Below are positions 31,168 to 41,815 of a stretch of DNA of 64,000 nucleotides, piece by piece. Numbering within the stretch: the stretch's first letter is position 1; each line of letters starts with the position of its first letter. Source of the DNA: Haematococcus lacustris (lineage: Eukaryota > Chlorophyta > Chlorophyceae > Chlamydomonadales > Haematococcaceae). A program made the position numbers and the translations under genes. Where the stretch lies: assembly GCA_030144725.1 (NCBI GenBank), contig JASKMD010000006.1:11175501-11239500 (forward strand). The letters run 5' to 3'. Below the pieces are notes generated by a model. That model saw only the letters and a program-made list of their open reading frames with translations. It ran no database searches and was not told where the DNA came from.

Positions 31168-33453
31168 TCAGATTTGACCACGCCGGATCTGCTGGTCCAC
31201 ATCGTCCGCGTCCAACTGGCCAGGCAGCCTCTCCACTCCCGGGTTGCAGATGCTGTAGGCCGAGACTTCGCCCTGCACGCAGGAAGGTGGGCGACGTGCA
31301 TTGAGAGCCCTGGCGGCGTAATAAGTGGAGTTACCGTACTCTCCCTTTTGATTCCCTATCCCGAATCGTTATTTATCCTTCGGGAAACCGGGAATGATTC
31401 AACAATGTATTTCTTGGTCTTTCGGGAAGTAGTCAAAAAGTTTGAATGCTCCGAGGCAGATGATGAAATATGCCACCACTGCCAGCAGCAGCGGGAGGAC
31501 AACGACTTTATGAGCGAGGTTTGGTGCCCCATGTGACGTGGTCAGGTGATGAGGCCACTAGAAGAGAGGCCACATCAGTTGACTATGTGGATCATATGTT
31601 TTTGATTCGAGATTAATGGGGTGGGAGACTTGAACATTTCTATGCACGACGACGTTCTCAAAACCAACTTTATACGTATTTTGGCCATCGGGGAACTTGA
31701 AACAATGAAAAACATGGCTCGGGAATAATATTTTAACTATAATTTCCGAGGCCTCGGGAATCAAAAGGGAGTCTACGGTACTGCCTTCTTTTATTGATAG
31801 TGTTTAAAAACTACGTTGTGCTTTCATGATGACAGGCACAGCGTTGACGTGAGGTATGGCATAGGCAGGAGGGGGAGCGGGAGAGAGTCAGGGGGAGGGG
31901 CCAGGGGGAGCAGGTCAAGGGGGGTGGGTCAAGAGGGGCGGGTCACTGTGAAGGAGTCATAGGGGGGGGGAGGGGTCAGGGAGAGGGGTTCAGTGGACAG
32001 TTTAGATGTGACAGCGGTTGTTTGTGGTGAGCTGTAGGTTGAGGTGCCCCTCTGCCAGGCCTCCCTCACCTCCTTCTTCTGTCCCAGGTTGGTGACAATG
32101 GCCGTGATGATGCAGAGCAGGATGAACACTGGGCCCAGCTGCAGCTTGGACGACACGAGGCAGCCCACGCAGAACAGCTGCATGCAAAGGAGGACACATG
32201 CAGCCAAATACCCTGCAGACATCACTGCTAGGGCAGGGCGTATGATAGGGTAGGCTGGGGTTGGGTAGGTATTCGCCCACATGCACTCGGCTCGAATAAA
32301 GGCAGGTAGTCATTGGATAGGGTGGGTATCATTTCAAACTATCAAACACAACACTGGGGTGTAGGGCGACCCCCGCAATTCACCCCTCACAGCCCTCACA
32401 CTCACACAAACATTGTTGACAGCCAGGTCACACAACACCCCTAACTGCCACCTAGCTCCTGCAGGGACAAGCTCCCCCAGCAAGCACCGCCCCAAACTCA
32501 CCACCAGCATGAGCATTCGCATGGGGCGTATCAAGATCACCCAGTCCACAGCCCACGGCGCCCAGCCCCCTCGCCGCGCCGCCTCTACCACTGCTCTCTC
32601 CCATGCAGGTGCCGTGACGGGTAGCTGGGCCGGGGCGTCCTCTTCCTCCTCCCCCTCACCGCTCCCTCCACCTCCACCTGGCCAGCCGGCAGCCCCCTGG
32701 GGGGTGGACGAGGTGCCGGACTGCGCTGACAGCACGGCTGACACTAGGCGAGGTGACGGCGCCTTGCGGTTGGGAACCACTAGCACTGTGTCTGCAAGCC
32801 GAGCGGTATGCAAGCATGGGCTCCCATGAATGGGTTGTGTGAAACCGTGACTTTGCACAGCCTCTGAGACCAAGAAACGGAGGAGGCTGCGATCACAAGG
32901 GTGAGGTAAGGGGGAGTGGTGGGTTAGGGTGGAGGGTGCTGTGACATGGAGGGGTTTCATAGCATGGGCTATGGGCAGGAATCATGGCAGGGTTTGACCT
33001 CGAGGCCAGGTCAGGGTCAGGGTCAGGGTCAGGGTCAGGGTCAGGGTCAGGGTTGGTTTGTAGGGATCAGGGTCAGGATCACGATCAGGGTCAGGGTCAG
33101 GGTCAGGGTCAGGGCCGGGGTCGCGGTTGGGGTCAGGGTCGGGGTCAGGGTCAGGGTTGGCTTGTAGGGGTCAGGGTCAGGGTCAGGGTTGGCTTGGGGT
33201 CAGGTAAGGGTCAGAATCGGTGTCAGGGTCAGGGTTAGGGTCGAGTAGGGTTCAGGGTCAGGGTCGAGTTGGGTTCAGGGTCAGGGTTAGGGTTAGAGTC
33301 AGAGTCAGGGTCAGGTCCTTACTGCCACCTACCTCTGTCTGACATCTTGACCATGCTGTCATCGCACGGGAGCGTGCTGCCCGCTCGCACCACCTTGAAG
33401 CTGCCAACGGGGCGCCCCACAGCAGCCCCTATCTCATCGTGAAGTTGCTGGGC
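31168..33453 (-). CDS. Ubiquitin-like plus SAYSvFN-domain membrane protein (5' end not found)
   Basis: Four minus-strand exons in matching phase: 33453-33333, 32791-32502, 32177-32070 and 31272-31168 (stop TGA at 31170-31168). The first two resemble a ubiquitin-like fold (LHDEIGAAVGRPVGSFKVV...MSDRDTVLVVPNRKAP, joined across the intron). A Gly/Glu-rich linker follows, then a hydrophobic pair (WVILIRPMRMLMLV, LFCVGCLV and VFILLCIITAIVTNLGQKKE). The last exon begins GEVSAYSICNPGVERLPGQL, the SAYSvFN signature with Ile-Cys for Val-Phe. SAYSvFN proteins (human SAYSD1) are ER/vesicle membrane proteins; SAYSD1 is linked to translocon quality control. The start exon lies upstream of 33453 and was not identified. 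The introns contain a MITE and a TCAGGG minisatellite. Confidence 0.8.
31334..31778. mobile_element. Mariner/Tc1-like MITE in an intron
   Basis: The ends are inverted repeats of about 25 bp (CCGTACTCTCCCTTTTGATT on the left; the reverse complement of the right end is CCGTAGACTCCCTTTTGATT) flanked by TA on both sides. The element is about 445 bp and distinctly AT-rich against its surroundings. It carries no transposase. It sits in the intron between 31273 and 32069 of the SAYSvFN gene, so it should be spliced out. Confidence 0.75.
33005..33312. repeat. (TCAGGG)n-based minisatellite in SAYSvFN intron
   Basis: Runs of GGTCAGGGTCAGG hexamers broken by variant blocks (TTGGTTTGTAGGG, GGGGTCGCGG). 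It lies in the intron between exons 33333 and 32791. Confidence 0.9.
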
Positions 33454-34834
33454 CTGCAACCAATGGGTGCAACACAAGTGGGCGCAACCTCACAAGACAG
33501 ACAGGCTCATGTGGACCTTGACATCAACACTGGTAATGATAGTGATGACTGTGATGATTCTGCTGGTGATGGTGATGATGGTGATAGCAATGACGATGAG
33601 GGGATTGGCAGGCTAGGCGTTCTGGCAAAGTAGATGTTGTTAATGGGTTTGCATCACTGGCCTGGTTTACTTCAGCTGCAACATCTGCCCTACCGTGAGC
33701 ACTGGCACCAGCTGCAGCTCAACTCTAGGGGTACCGATGAGCTGCACATAGATGGTGTGGAGCATGTGATGGGGGTTCCGAAGCCCGGGCTGACGCGACT
33801 ACGCAGGTTGTTTCGCGAGACTTGCGCTTTGGCTTACAACCCCCATATTGGGCCAAGGCTCGGAAGTCGAGGTAGTTGGAGGAGTCGATACGCGTGCATA
33901 CTACATTGTTCCTTGTACTTCATATCCTGTGCCGCATGGTGCATGAACTTCTTCGCTATGTTGGACAGTGAATTACATGTGTGTGACCCATTGCAGGGGC
34001 CCTGACGACGGACATCGGCTTGCTGAAGTACAAGCTCCCTCGGCCTAGCTGGCCATTGTCCCTTGTAGACCTGTGCTAGAGATTCGTAAAAATGGCAGGC
34101 CCCTGCACGGAACTCTGCATGTCCCTGCACTCTGGCCTACACAGCCACTCCAGCCAACATAGAGCACCTGAAAAAGCCTAGATGTCACAGAGCCATGAGC
34201 GCAGACCACCAGCACAGCTCGAGGGAGCGGCAGGTCAGGCAGCCTTAACTGCCTCAGGGAGGTGGGGTGCACCGTGCCGGCGGTGGGGTGTTAAGTCAGG
34301 GCCTCCCAACTCTGATGTTTTGGCATGTAAGACCGTCACATGCGACCGATTGCTCCGGGAGCAGGCCGATGGCTTTAGCCCCGCGCGGCATGGCTTAAAC
34401 GCGGACTCTAGTTACGACAGCAACCAGTAGTTGCTTCGATTGTGGTCGGCAGGGTGGTTGGGATCCGCCAGCCACCCTCAAGACATCGCGCAGTGCAGGC
34501 GTGCTCTTGGTGCTCTACGCATAGGCGCTGCTGCCAGCCCGCGAGGTGAGGTGCACGCAGCAGTTGCCACCTATCCTGCGCCAGCACAGGTTACCCGACG
34601 AACATCTGATGATGCAGGAGTTACCGAGTACACCTCAGCACACGTAAATGGCTAATCCAAGCTTCAGCTGTGGCTCCGCTGAGCAGGTAGGATTTTGCTG
34701 TAAGTCAGAAAATCCAGCCAAAACTCATAGAGATGTCTTATTTTTGTGCTGGCCGCACTTTCAAAGACTACTCTACTCATATGCTCAGCTGTGACAGAAG
34801 AAGCAATATTACTCTCAAAGCTCAGTGAGCCTTA
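33454..34834. other. No well-supported gene
   Basis: This stretch should contain the missing 5' exon of the minus-strand SAYSvFN gene, but no start could be chosen. A 123-codon plus frame at 33634-34005 has no recognisable domain. Confidence 0.4.
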
Positions 34835-34850
34835 GTGTGTCAATTGCAGG

Positions 34851-35392
34851 TGCCCAAGCACCACATAAGTTTCCTGCCCACAGTACCAGCCCACCCTAGC
34901 AGGCCCAGCCGCCTACCACCACCTCCCAGCCCCTCCTCACTGCCCTTTTGCTTGACATGCCACGGGGCACTCGACAACATCGACTTGGCAGACTTTGAGG
35001 CTCGGCTCCTCACGCTCCGCAAGCAGAAGCGTGACAAGGAGACAACCTCAGCAGACGACAACTGGGAGGCCAAGGCAGCACGCAAGACGGAGGAGTCAGC
35101 GTGCATGGTAGACGGGAACGCCAAGATGGTGTTGAACGTGCCCACCCAAGCCCCCCTGCAGCAGCTGCAGCAGGCATTCCAGCAACACGCACGGGGTGCA
35201 GACTACAGCAATACCTCAGCCAAGGAGGCAACCCGGTTCACACGCGAGCAGCTCAGGGCCTACCTCCTTTACCACAAGGTGCCGCCCAGGGATCAGCCAG
35301 TCGGCAACACCCTAGTGGCAGGCTGGCAGAAGGCCGTGCAGAAGCACATTGCTGATCGTGGCAGCCCCACCGGGCATGGGGTGTTGCCATAG
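34851..35392 (+). CDS. Hypothetical protein exon with SAP-like C-terminus
   Basis: An open frame runs from a plausible acceptor (AATTGCAG before 34851) to TAG at 35390-35392. It holds a charged helical segment (ADFEARLLTLRKQKRDKE) and ends with a segment shaped like a SAP-type helix-extended-helix (TREQLRAYLLYHKVPPRDQP...QKAVQKHI). SAP modules bind DNA or chromatin, but the match is by eye and weak. The 5' exons are not identified. In this transposon-rich interval it could be host or element derived. Confidence 0.35.
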
Positions 35393-36479
35393 GGCTCTGC
35401 TTTGTTGCCATGGGCGTGTAGCTATTGGACAAGAGACCAGGCCTAGCTATGGAGTATACAGATCTTGTTGTGATCTTTGTTGTGGCCATAAGGCAAGAGT
35501 TGCAGTTGCTCGGGAAGGGTGTTCTGCTACCACATCTGCGATGGGTGCGTGCAGTCCTACTAGATGTTTGCCTTTAGATACTTGTTGCTCATCTACTGTA
35601 CCCAGCCAGGGGGTATGCACGTTGTGGCATGCACCTACGGCATGGATTGATGGTAAAGCAAAAACTGCTGTTCGTTAACAAACTCTAGTGCCAGGGGCCT
35701 TAGCTATGGAGTGTACAGGCCTGCAAGTGCGAGTGGGGCCAGATGGGAGGACACGAGGTGCGAAGGAGTGCAGCAGGTCATGGCACCGTGGACCGAAGCA
35801 CATGTCTCGGTGGTGATGTCCCAAAACGATGTAGCGACACAACGAAGGCTTCGCACCTACGCATATGCTCTTGCTACAACTAAACAAAGCACATAAACAG
35901 GGGAACGAGCAGAAAAGGCTTAAGTATGAAGAGTCCCGCGGTCAGTTTGACTATCAGGCCACATAGTCTACTATAACAAGAAGTGAAGGGTGCACATAGT
36001 GTCTTGATGAACCGCTAGAGCACACAACCACTCCATCTCTCGCTTGACAGCGCGAGCGACACAAATGACGAGTGAAAGCTAATAGATGTTAAGAAGTATG
36101 CAGCTGTCCTAACCGCAGCATAAGAAGTGGTGTGGGTGCGTTAAAGAAGCATTTCAGCTTCTTAGGTTTCAAACTCGCCATTTCGGCCATCGCAACACAA
36201 AGCGCGACTGCACACATACTTGCGTTTGCTTCATCACGGCGTCATTAAGAAGGTCGAGGGTGGAGGAGGCGTGCATGGTGATATCTGCCCACAGAACATA
36301 GGCCGGGTTCACGCCTAAGCAGTGCATCATATACATAGTAATGGACGCTCAGGACAGCCGTAGCGTGTAGCCAAGCGAGCACTGTACATACTGATGTGTT
36401 TCGTTGATCAATCCGCAAACTGTATGAGAAATAAACCGCGTGAAACGGACACACCCCCTTTTCAAGGGGGTTGGGAGGC
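35393..36479. other. Intergenic stretch without a supported gene
   Basis: Two short similar segments around TAGCTATGGAGT(A/G)TACAG occur near 35448 and 35701, suggesting old repeat sequence. Nothing else is supportable before the hAT element at 36488. Confidence 0.5.
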
Positions 36480-37339
36480 CCTGATGTCAGGAGTCCCCAA
36501 CATGGGGTTGGTAATCTTCATGCAAGTACTCGCTACGAAGTGCACCGATTTCGGTAGCGTTTGTTGCATTGGCACCTGCGAATAACTCCGCATCTACTGC
36601 CGGCGCAAGCGAGCACGGACACACCTCAGCTGCTCACAACCGATTGTTCTAGTGGTGAGTAATGGCACCAATGAGCGAACTCCGCCTGGCATCCAGCCGG
36701 AAGTACAATCACAGCACAGCCCGCCAGGCTCGCTCCGCGAGCCTTTTGTTGGTGCAGGCGGTGTTGGAGGGCCATCGTGGGGCTAGTAATGACTGGACAT
36801 TGCAGCGAGGTGCGAATGGATATAGGTTTCTCTAGCCAGCCACACAGAAAAAGGGACCCCCTTGCACAAATCGGCATGTTGTGAGCTGACCACTCTGAGT
36901 TATTAGAATTTCGAGTCATTACTCTGTTCGTAACTCTACGACACAGCTGCTGGAATAGAAAGCACGGCAATCCATCAACCAGGCCCGCCTCCTCACCCTT
37001 TGGCGTGACCCGACTCTGCCTTGCAGAATTGACTAGCCTACTCCGACCGCCTGGACCTCGCACCCCCTTGCAGCCCCACCACCCCCTTGCAGCCCCACCA
37101 CCCCCACCACCTCCCAGGCCCCGCAGAAGCCTCCCACCCCCTCCCGCCCCCGCTCTGCCCCCTCACTGCCCCGCCAACCCTTCCCACCCCCTCCCACCCC
37201 TTCCCACCCCTTCCCAGCCCCTCCCACCCCCGCCACCCCCTCCCACCCCCTCCCACCCATGCCCACCCCTTCCCACCCCCTCCCAGCCCCTATCAATGTC
37301 GCCCCCTGGCCCTAGCAAGTCATTGCAAGACGCAAACCC

Positions 37340-38008
37340 ATGAGTCCCAGCCGGCAGCGTGCTCATCTTGCAGCACTTGTAAAGTCACCAAGGGCTGCTC
37401 ACCTGCACAGTCCTAATGGCCTAAAAGCTACAGCAAGGAGGGCTAACGACATTGCCCAGGAGGTGCAGGCAGAGAATGAGCTGCTGATGACCGAGGCTCA
37501 GTTGCTACATGCTATTGAGGAGGTCCTTGCTGCCAAAGTGCACGACCTTGAGGAGAAGCACCAGCACCTACAGGCAGCACACAGGCAGCTGAGATTGGAT
37601 AACGAGTCTCTTGAGGCAGTCATCGAGGAGTGCAACCTGGCTATTACAATTGCAAGGCGTGATGTGCACCGCCTAGAGGCCCAGCTGCGCAAGTATCAGC
37701 GCCGGCCCCAGCTAACCCGCAAGCAGAGGCAGCAACTACAGATCTTAAAGCAAACAGGTGTTTCTATTGAGGTCCTGCGGCGGTGGGCTGACAGCAACTG
37801 CAGCCGACTTGACACCCATGGCAGACCTGGTGGCACAACAGTGCAGCCCACACCGGAGCCGAGCCCACCTGAGCCCACACCGGGGCCGAGCCCACCTGAG
37901 CCCTCTGACTTCTTCATCCCCACGCAAGAGGCCCCACCTGGAAAGCCAGCAGCAAGCACAGCAGCAGCGTGTGGTCTGCAAATACATTCGGCAACGAACC
38001 CTAGGTAA
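37340..38008 (+). CDS. Coiled-coil protein encoded by the hAT element
   Basis: A 222-codon frame starting MSPSRQRAHL. The N-terminal block (QRAHLAALVKSPRAAHLHSP) is shared with the other hAT copies (QRAHLQALVKSPRAAYLHSP there). A long heptad-rich helix follows (ENELLMTEAQLLHAIEEVL through RRDVHRLEAQLRKYQ), then a basic stretch (RRPQLTRKQRQQLQ) and a Pro/Ser-Glu tail. The frame stops just before a GGGCT array. It has no transposase domain; it could be an element-encoded DNA-binding or dimerising accessory protein, or a captured host exon. Confidence 0.5.
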   Translation: MSPSRQRAHLAALVKSPRAAHLHSPNGLKATARRANDIAQEVQAENELLMTEAQLLHAIEEVLAAKVHDLEEKHQHLQAAHRQLRLDNESLEAVIEECNLAITIARRDVHRLEAQLRKYQRRPQLTRKQRQQLQILKQTGVSIEVLRRWADSNCSRLDTHGRPGGTTVQPTPEPSPPEPTPGPSPPEPSDFFIPTQEAPPGKPAASTAAACGLQIHSATNPR

Positions 38009-38010
38009 GG

Positions 38011-38090
38011 GCTGGGCTGGGCTGGGCTGGGCTGGGCTGGGCTGGGCTGGGCTGGGCTGGGCTGGGCTGGGCTGGGCTGGGCTGGGCTGG
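38011..38090. repeat. (GGGCT)n pentanucleotide array
   Basis: About 16 GGGCT units inside the right third of the hAT copy. This array is absent from the 25521-30051 copies. Confidence 0.9.
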
Positions 38091-38590
38091 ATTGGAAGGT
38101 GGTAGGCGCATTGTTGACCATGCATTGTTTTGACTGCGGCGACTGTCCCTGACTGTTTGCAGAGGCTACTGGGCCACGTCGGTCGCGGCGGTTGGTCGCG
38201 GCGAGGCTCGCATGAGCAAAACTGGCATGAATTTGAATGTCAAGATTCGAGCCGCCATAGCACTCAGCACAGTGCACAGTATTTAATGTTACAAGCTGCA
38301 CCGCATAGCTGACAGAGTCCTCTATCCAGGGATGTGCGAAACCTAAATAGAAACCACGTGGCTGAGACGCGGCGTCGTTTTGATTACCAGGGGTCGGTTT
38401 CTTATCATTTCCAGCCATTTTTTGAATGTTGGGGACACCTGACCTGATGTTAAGTCCAAGCCGTGAAGCTGCTGTCTGGGCTGCCTAGCTACGTGTGGGC
38501 CGTGGGAGGCTGTCTGAGGCCCACCTCCTCCCGGTTCTTAAAGCTGTTGCCTCAATACCTGAGTGTGGGTAGCTGGCTGAGTCGGGGCAG

Positions 38591-38881
38591 CTATATGTTG
38601 ATGAGGGCAGCCCCTGAAGCGTCACATACACTGCACACCACGAACCCCGTGGAGCTGCACCCCTGGCATGGCCTGGAGGCCAGCGAGAGCTGCGGTTTCC
38701 TCGCGAATGAGCTAGTCCGCGGCGTCACCGGCATCCTCACTACTTCGACCTCGTCCGCGGTGGCAGTGTCAGCGGCTGGCTGCGAGACGGGTTTTGCCCT
38801 CGCAGCGTCGGGCAGCTCATCCATTTGCAGCCAGCCTGCGGCCCAGCAGCTGCGATCCTTCAGAGAGTCGCGATTCACCTG
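38591..38881 (-). CDS. 3' exon of a DnaJ-type cysteine-rich protein
   Basis: The exon opens after an acceptor (CTCCTCAG) with VNRDSLKDRSCWAAGWLQMD and ends with a CQGCSSTGFVVCSVCDASG block before a stop at 38593-38591. The block has two C-x2-C pairs with Gly spacing, like the zinc-binding repeats of DnaJ/BSD2-type chloroplast or mitochondrial proteins. It is probably the last exon of the gene whose other zinc-finger exon is at 40999-41210. The exons between were not found, and a TnpB-like fragment occupies the putative intron. Confidence 0.5.
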   Translation of the reverse strand, partial: QVNRDSLKDRSCWAAGWLQMDELPDAARAKPVSQPAADTATADEVEVVRMPVTPRTSSFARKPQLSLASRPCQGCSSTGFVVCSVCDASGAALINI

Positions 38882-39423
38882 AGGAGAGGGAGGCAGCAGC
38901 AGGCAGGCACAGCCTCTGAAGTGCAGGATGAGCCAAAGGCGAACCGCATATTGGCGTGTGCCATGTAGTGGTGGGTGATAATGACTGCCCGTGCTGCCAC
39001 TGGTATGCCTGGGCCTGACCTAGCGCAGTGGGCATCAGGCATGTGACTGAGGGCAGGCTATGACCCACGGCTGCAGCTGTCAGTGATGTCAGTACTGTCC
39101 CAGTTGTGGGCCAGTTTGTCACAGCTGCCACAAAGCACTGTCCATGTTTGTCTCCATAGTCGCAATTCATGATCGTGATCATGATCATGATCAGGGTGGG
39201 GCACAGGCTCAGGCACACCAGTGGCAGCACTGGCCCACATGACCAAAGCTCCATGGTGTGGAGCCAGCTCAGGCCCAGGCATACACACTAGCCCGCACCC
39301 AAAGCCCGCATAAGGATGGCCAGGGTGCTTGTTGGCTCGTGTCAGAAAGGAGGAGGTCGAAGCCCAAGGCCAAGTGTCAGCAGTGTCAGGGACAGCAGTG
39401 TGTGATGCGTTGGTAGGGCGATA

Positions 39424-39837
39424 GTGGAAGGGGTAAACATCCGCAAGCTGGACATCGCCAGTGTAGGCGCTGAGGACACGGGGCTGTCTGCTGTCATGCT
39501 GAAGTGGCCTGCTGCAAGGCCGAGGGGCACAGACCAGCGGCGGGGCAGGGTGGTGCTTGTGGATGAGCACCGCACCAGCCGGGTCAGCTCAGCAGTGAAT
39601 GGCCAGCAGCCCTGTGAGAGCCGGCTGAGCAAGGGCAGGGCCACCAGGCCTGCAGACTGGATGCCCCCAGCAGGGCAGGTGGAACACCGCCTGCTGCGCC
39701 CAGCCTGGAGCCAGCAGCGTGACCAGCCAGTGAGGGGCCTGATGTGGAGCCCGGTAGTGGGCCCCCGCAAGCCCCCACAGGCCCCATGCCAACTCTACAA
39801 CATGGCCCTCTGGGTCAAGCAATACTGTAGGTGGTAG
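39424..39837 (+). pseudogene. Degenerate TnpB/Fanzor-like nuclease fragment
   Basis: The frame holds RPRGTDQRRGRVVLVDEHRTSRV followed by SSAVN, WMPPAGQVEHRLLRPAW and RGLMWSPVVGPRKPP. The VDE-x-R-T-S pattern resembles the RuvC/zinc-ribbon junction of TnpB-type proteins, and I recall this segment from many volvocalean TnpB-like proteins. The Cys pair expected after RTS is replaced by Val/Ser, and no catalytic core is complete. Related sequence at 39905-40178 (FYGSRFKAKVLKWQ) may belong to a second broken copy. Confidence 0.5.
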
Positions 39838-40998
39838 GCGACCATGTCCACGTGTATGCCATGTGTATGCCATGTGCATGGGAACTCCACACAGACACAA
39901 CACCATTTTGTAGTGGTCCACGCTTAGTGTTCTACGGCTCTAGGTTCAAGGCCAAGGTGCTGAAGTGGCAAGAAGGGACAATAGTGGAAGGGCGTAAAAG
40001 AGTAAGACGCCCACAAGCTGGAGATTGCCAGGGCCTACTCCCACTCATAGCGAGACAACCATGCAAGACATGTTACAGTGTTGACCTGTGGGCAGTCAGG
40101 TGTACCCTCGATGACTACAAACCCATCCCTGGTGCTACATTCCCTCCTAAGACCACTGGCCCTCCCATTAATACCTGATGCTTGTAAGGCTGATAGCCCA
40201 ATAAGGCTGCTGGACATTGCGCCCAAGGCTGCCTATCACCTAGCTGGCCAGCTGTTTGCTAAACAGCGATTGGGTTTGGTCATCAATGTGTCTACCAAGG
40301 GCCAACTTATACTTGAGGTTTTATCTCAGCCCCTGCAGCAGCCACCTTAGGCGAGCACCCACCCACCCATAGCTGCACTGTGGCATCGCATGACGCTTGC
40401 ATGAGCAGGAAAACCAAGGTGGTGCGGCCGCCTTTGCGCTGCTGCATGACACGAAAGTGGCGCCAGCCCAGTGTGGACTGCATGGCGGTCCTGCAAAGAG
40501 GGCACCGACAAGCTATCTTGACATCTGGGAGAGGGCTGAGGGGCAGAGGAAAAAGAGCAAAGGCTGAGGGGCAGAGGCTGAGGGGCGGAGGCTGAAAAGG
40601 CTGATGCTAAGGAGGACAGGCTGAGGGGCAGAGGCTGAGGGCCCTTTGGAGGCCCTTTGGAGGTGGGAGAGTGAGTGACACACTGGTAGCTGGCTCTGAT
40701 AAATCTGGCTCCTGATCTGGTGGCGGTGCTGCAGCTAGTGCCTCAATTGCTGGCTACAGCGCCAGCTACAGCAGAGTGCTGCCAGAGCCACAGGCCCAGC
40801 AGTAGGCAGCACCCAGTATTGAGCATCACCCAGCCTGTGCCCCATTTCCCTTACAGTTGTTCTCAGCACGTGGCTGAGGTCATGGCGGAGGTCATGGTTC
40901 AGGTCAAGGCTGAAGGTCACGGCTGAGGTAAAGGCTCAGTTCCCTCTGCAGCCCTCCTCAGGAATCCCTGACATGAGCCTGCACCACCCTGCACGCAC

Positions 40999-41210
40999 CA
41001 CTTGGTGTTCATTAGGTCCTTAGGGAGCGTGGTTGACTTGTTATAGCCAGCCCGGGTGAGCTGGCCTGCTCCGCTGCAGGCTGGGCACAACACCCTGCCG
41101 CTGCCTTGACACCTGGCGCACACACCCACACTGCGGCTGGCTGGAGGGCTGTGGTCGGACTGCGGGGGGCTGGGGCTGGCGGATGGCTGGCTGGCTTGCA
41201 GGTGCGACAA
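40999..41210 (-). CDS. DnaJ-type CxxCxGxG zinc-finger exon
   Basis: Encodes CARCQGSGRVLCPACSGAG, two perfect CxxCxGxG repeats, then AGYNKSTTLPKDLMNTKW and a donor (GTGCGT) at phase 2. This layout is typical of small organellar chaperone-like zinc-finger proteins of algae and plants. The 5' limit is uncertain; the Ser/Pro-rich sequence upstream may continue across a possible acceptor near 41250. The exon at 38591-38881 probably belongs to the same transcription unit. Confidence 0.55.
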
Positions 41211-41815
41211 GCGAGTGGCCAGTGGCCGCAGCTCGCCTGCAGCTCAACGTCACCAAGCCAGGGACCATTTTTGATGAATCAGAGTGAGCTCCTAGCTATG
41301 GACAACTGGGTGACATTGCAATGAGATGGAGTAGTTGAGGGCTGCAAACAATGATGGAAGGACATGAGGCTGGGAGCTGGTAATGCAACTAGGTGTACAG
41401 GCGTTGGTGTTGAGCATGCTCTGAAGCTGCATGCTCTGGCACTCGCACTGGAGTAAGCATGATGGTGAGGATGCAGGGGTGGATGCAGGCACACACCAGG
41501 GCCAGGGTGACGCATTGAGGGGACTGGCTGAGCATGGCTGCACGGCTGAGCCCATCGTCTTGGCCCCGCCGCGGCGACAGGTTGTTGGAATTTACTCCTC
41601 ATAGATGTCTTGTGAGCATGACTGGCCGGTGTCCATGGTGGCATCGACTTGTGATTGGGCTGGTCCTGGAAACCCGTCGCTTGGTTTGCATCTCAGCGGT
41701 GGCTGCACGGGACAGTGCTGGTGATTACGCTGACGCTGCCCGCGACCAGTCCTTTTGCGCCTCACTTCTATGAACCACTATCACGCCAGGCGGGCCCACG
41801 CATCAGGCTAGGGCG

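Larger units (their letters stand above)
36488..38442 (+). mobile_element. hAT-type transposon copy with intact ends and target duplication
   Basis: The ends are CAGGAGTCCCCAAC (36488) and GTTGGGGACACCTGA (to 38442). Perfect 8-bp duplications CCTGATGT flank it at 36480-36487 and 38443-38450, the hAT hallmark. The left and right thirds match the 25521-30051 element, but the middle carries a coiled-coil ORF rather than a minisatellite. No transposase is recognised. Confidence 0.85.
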
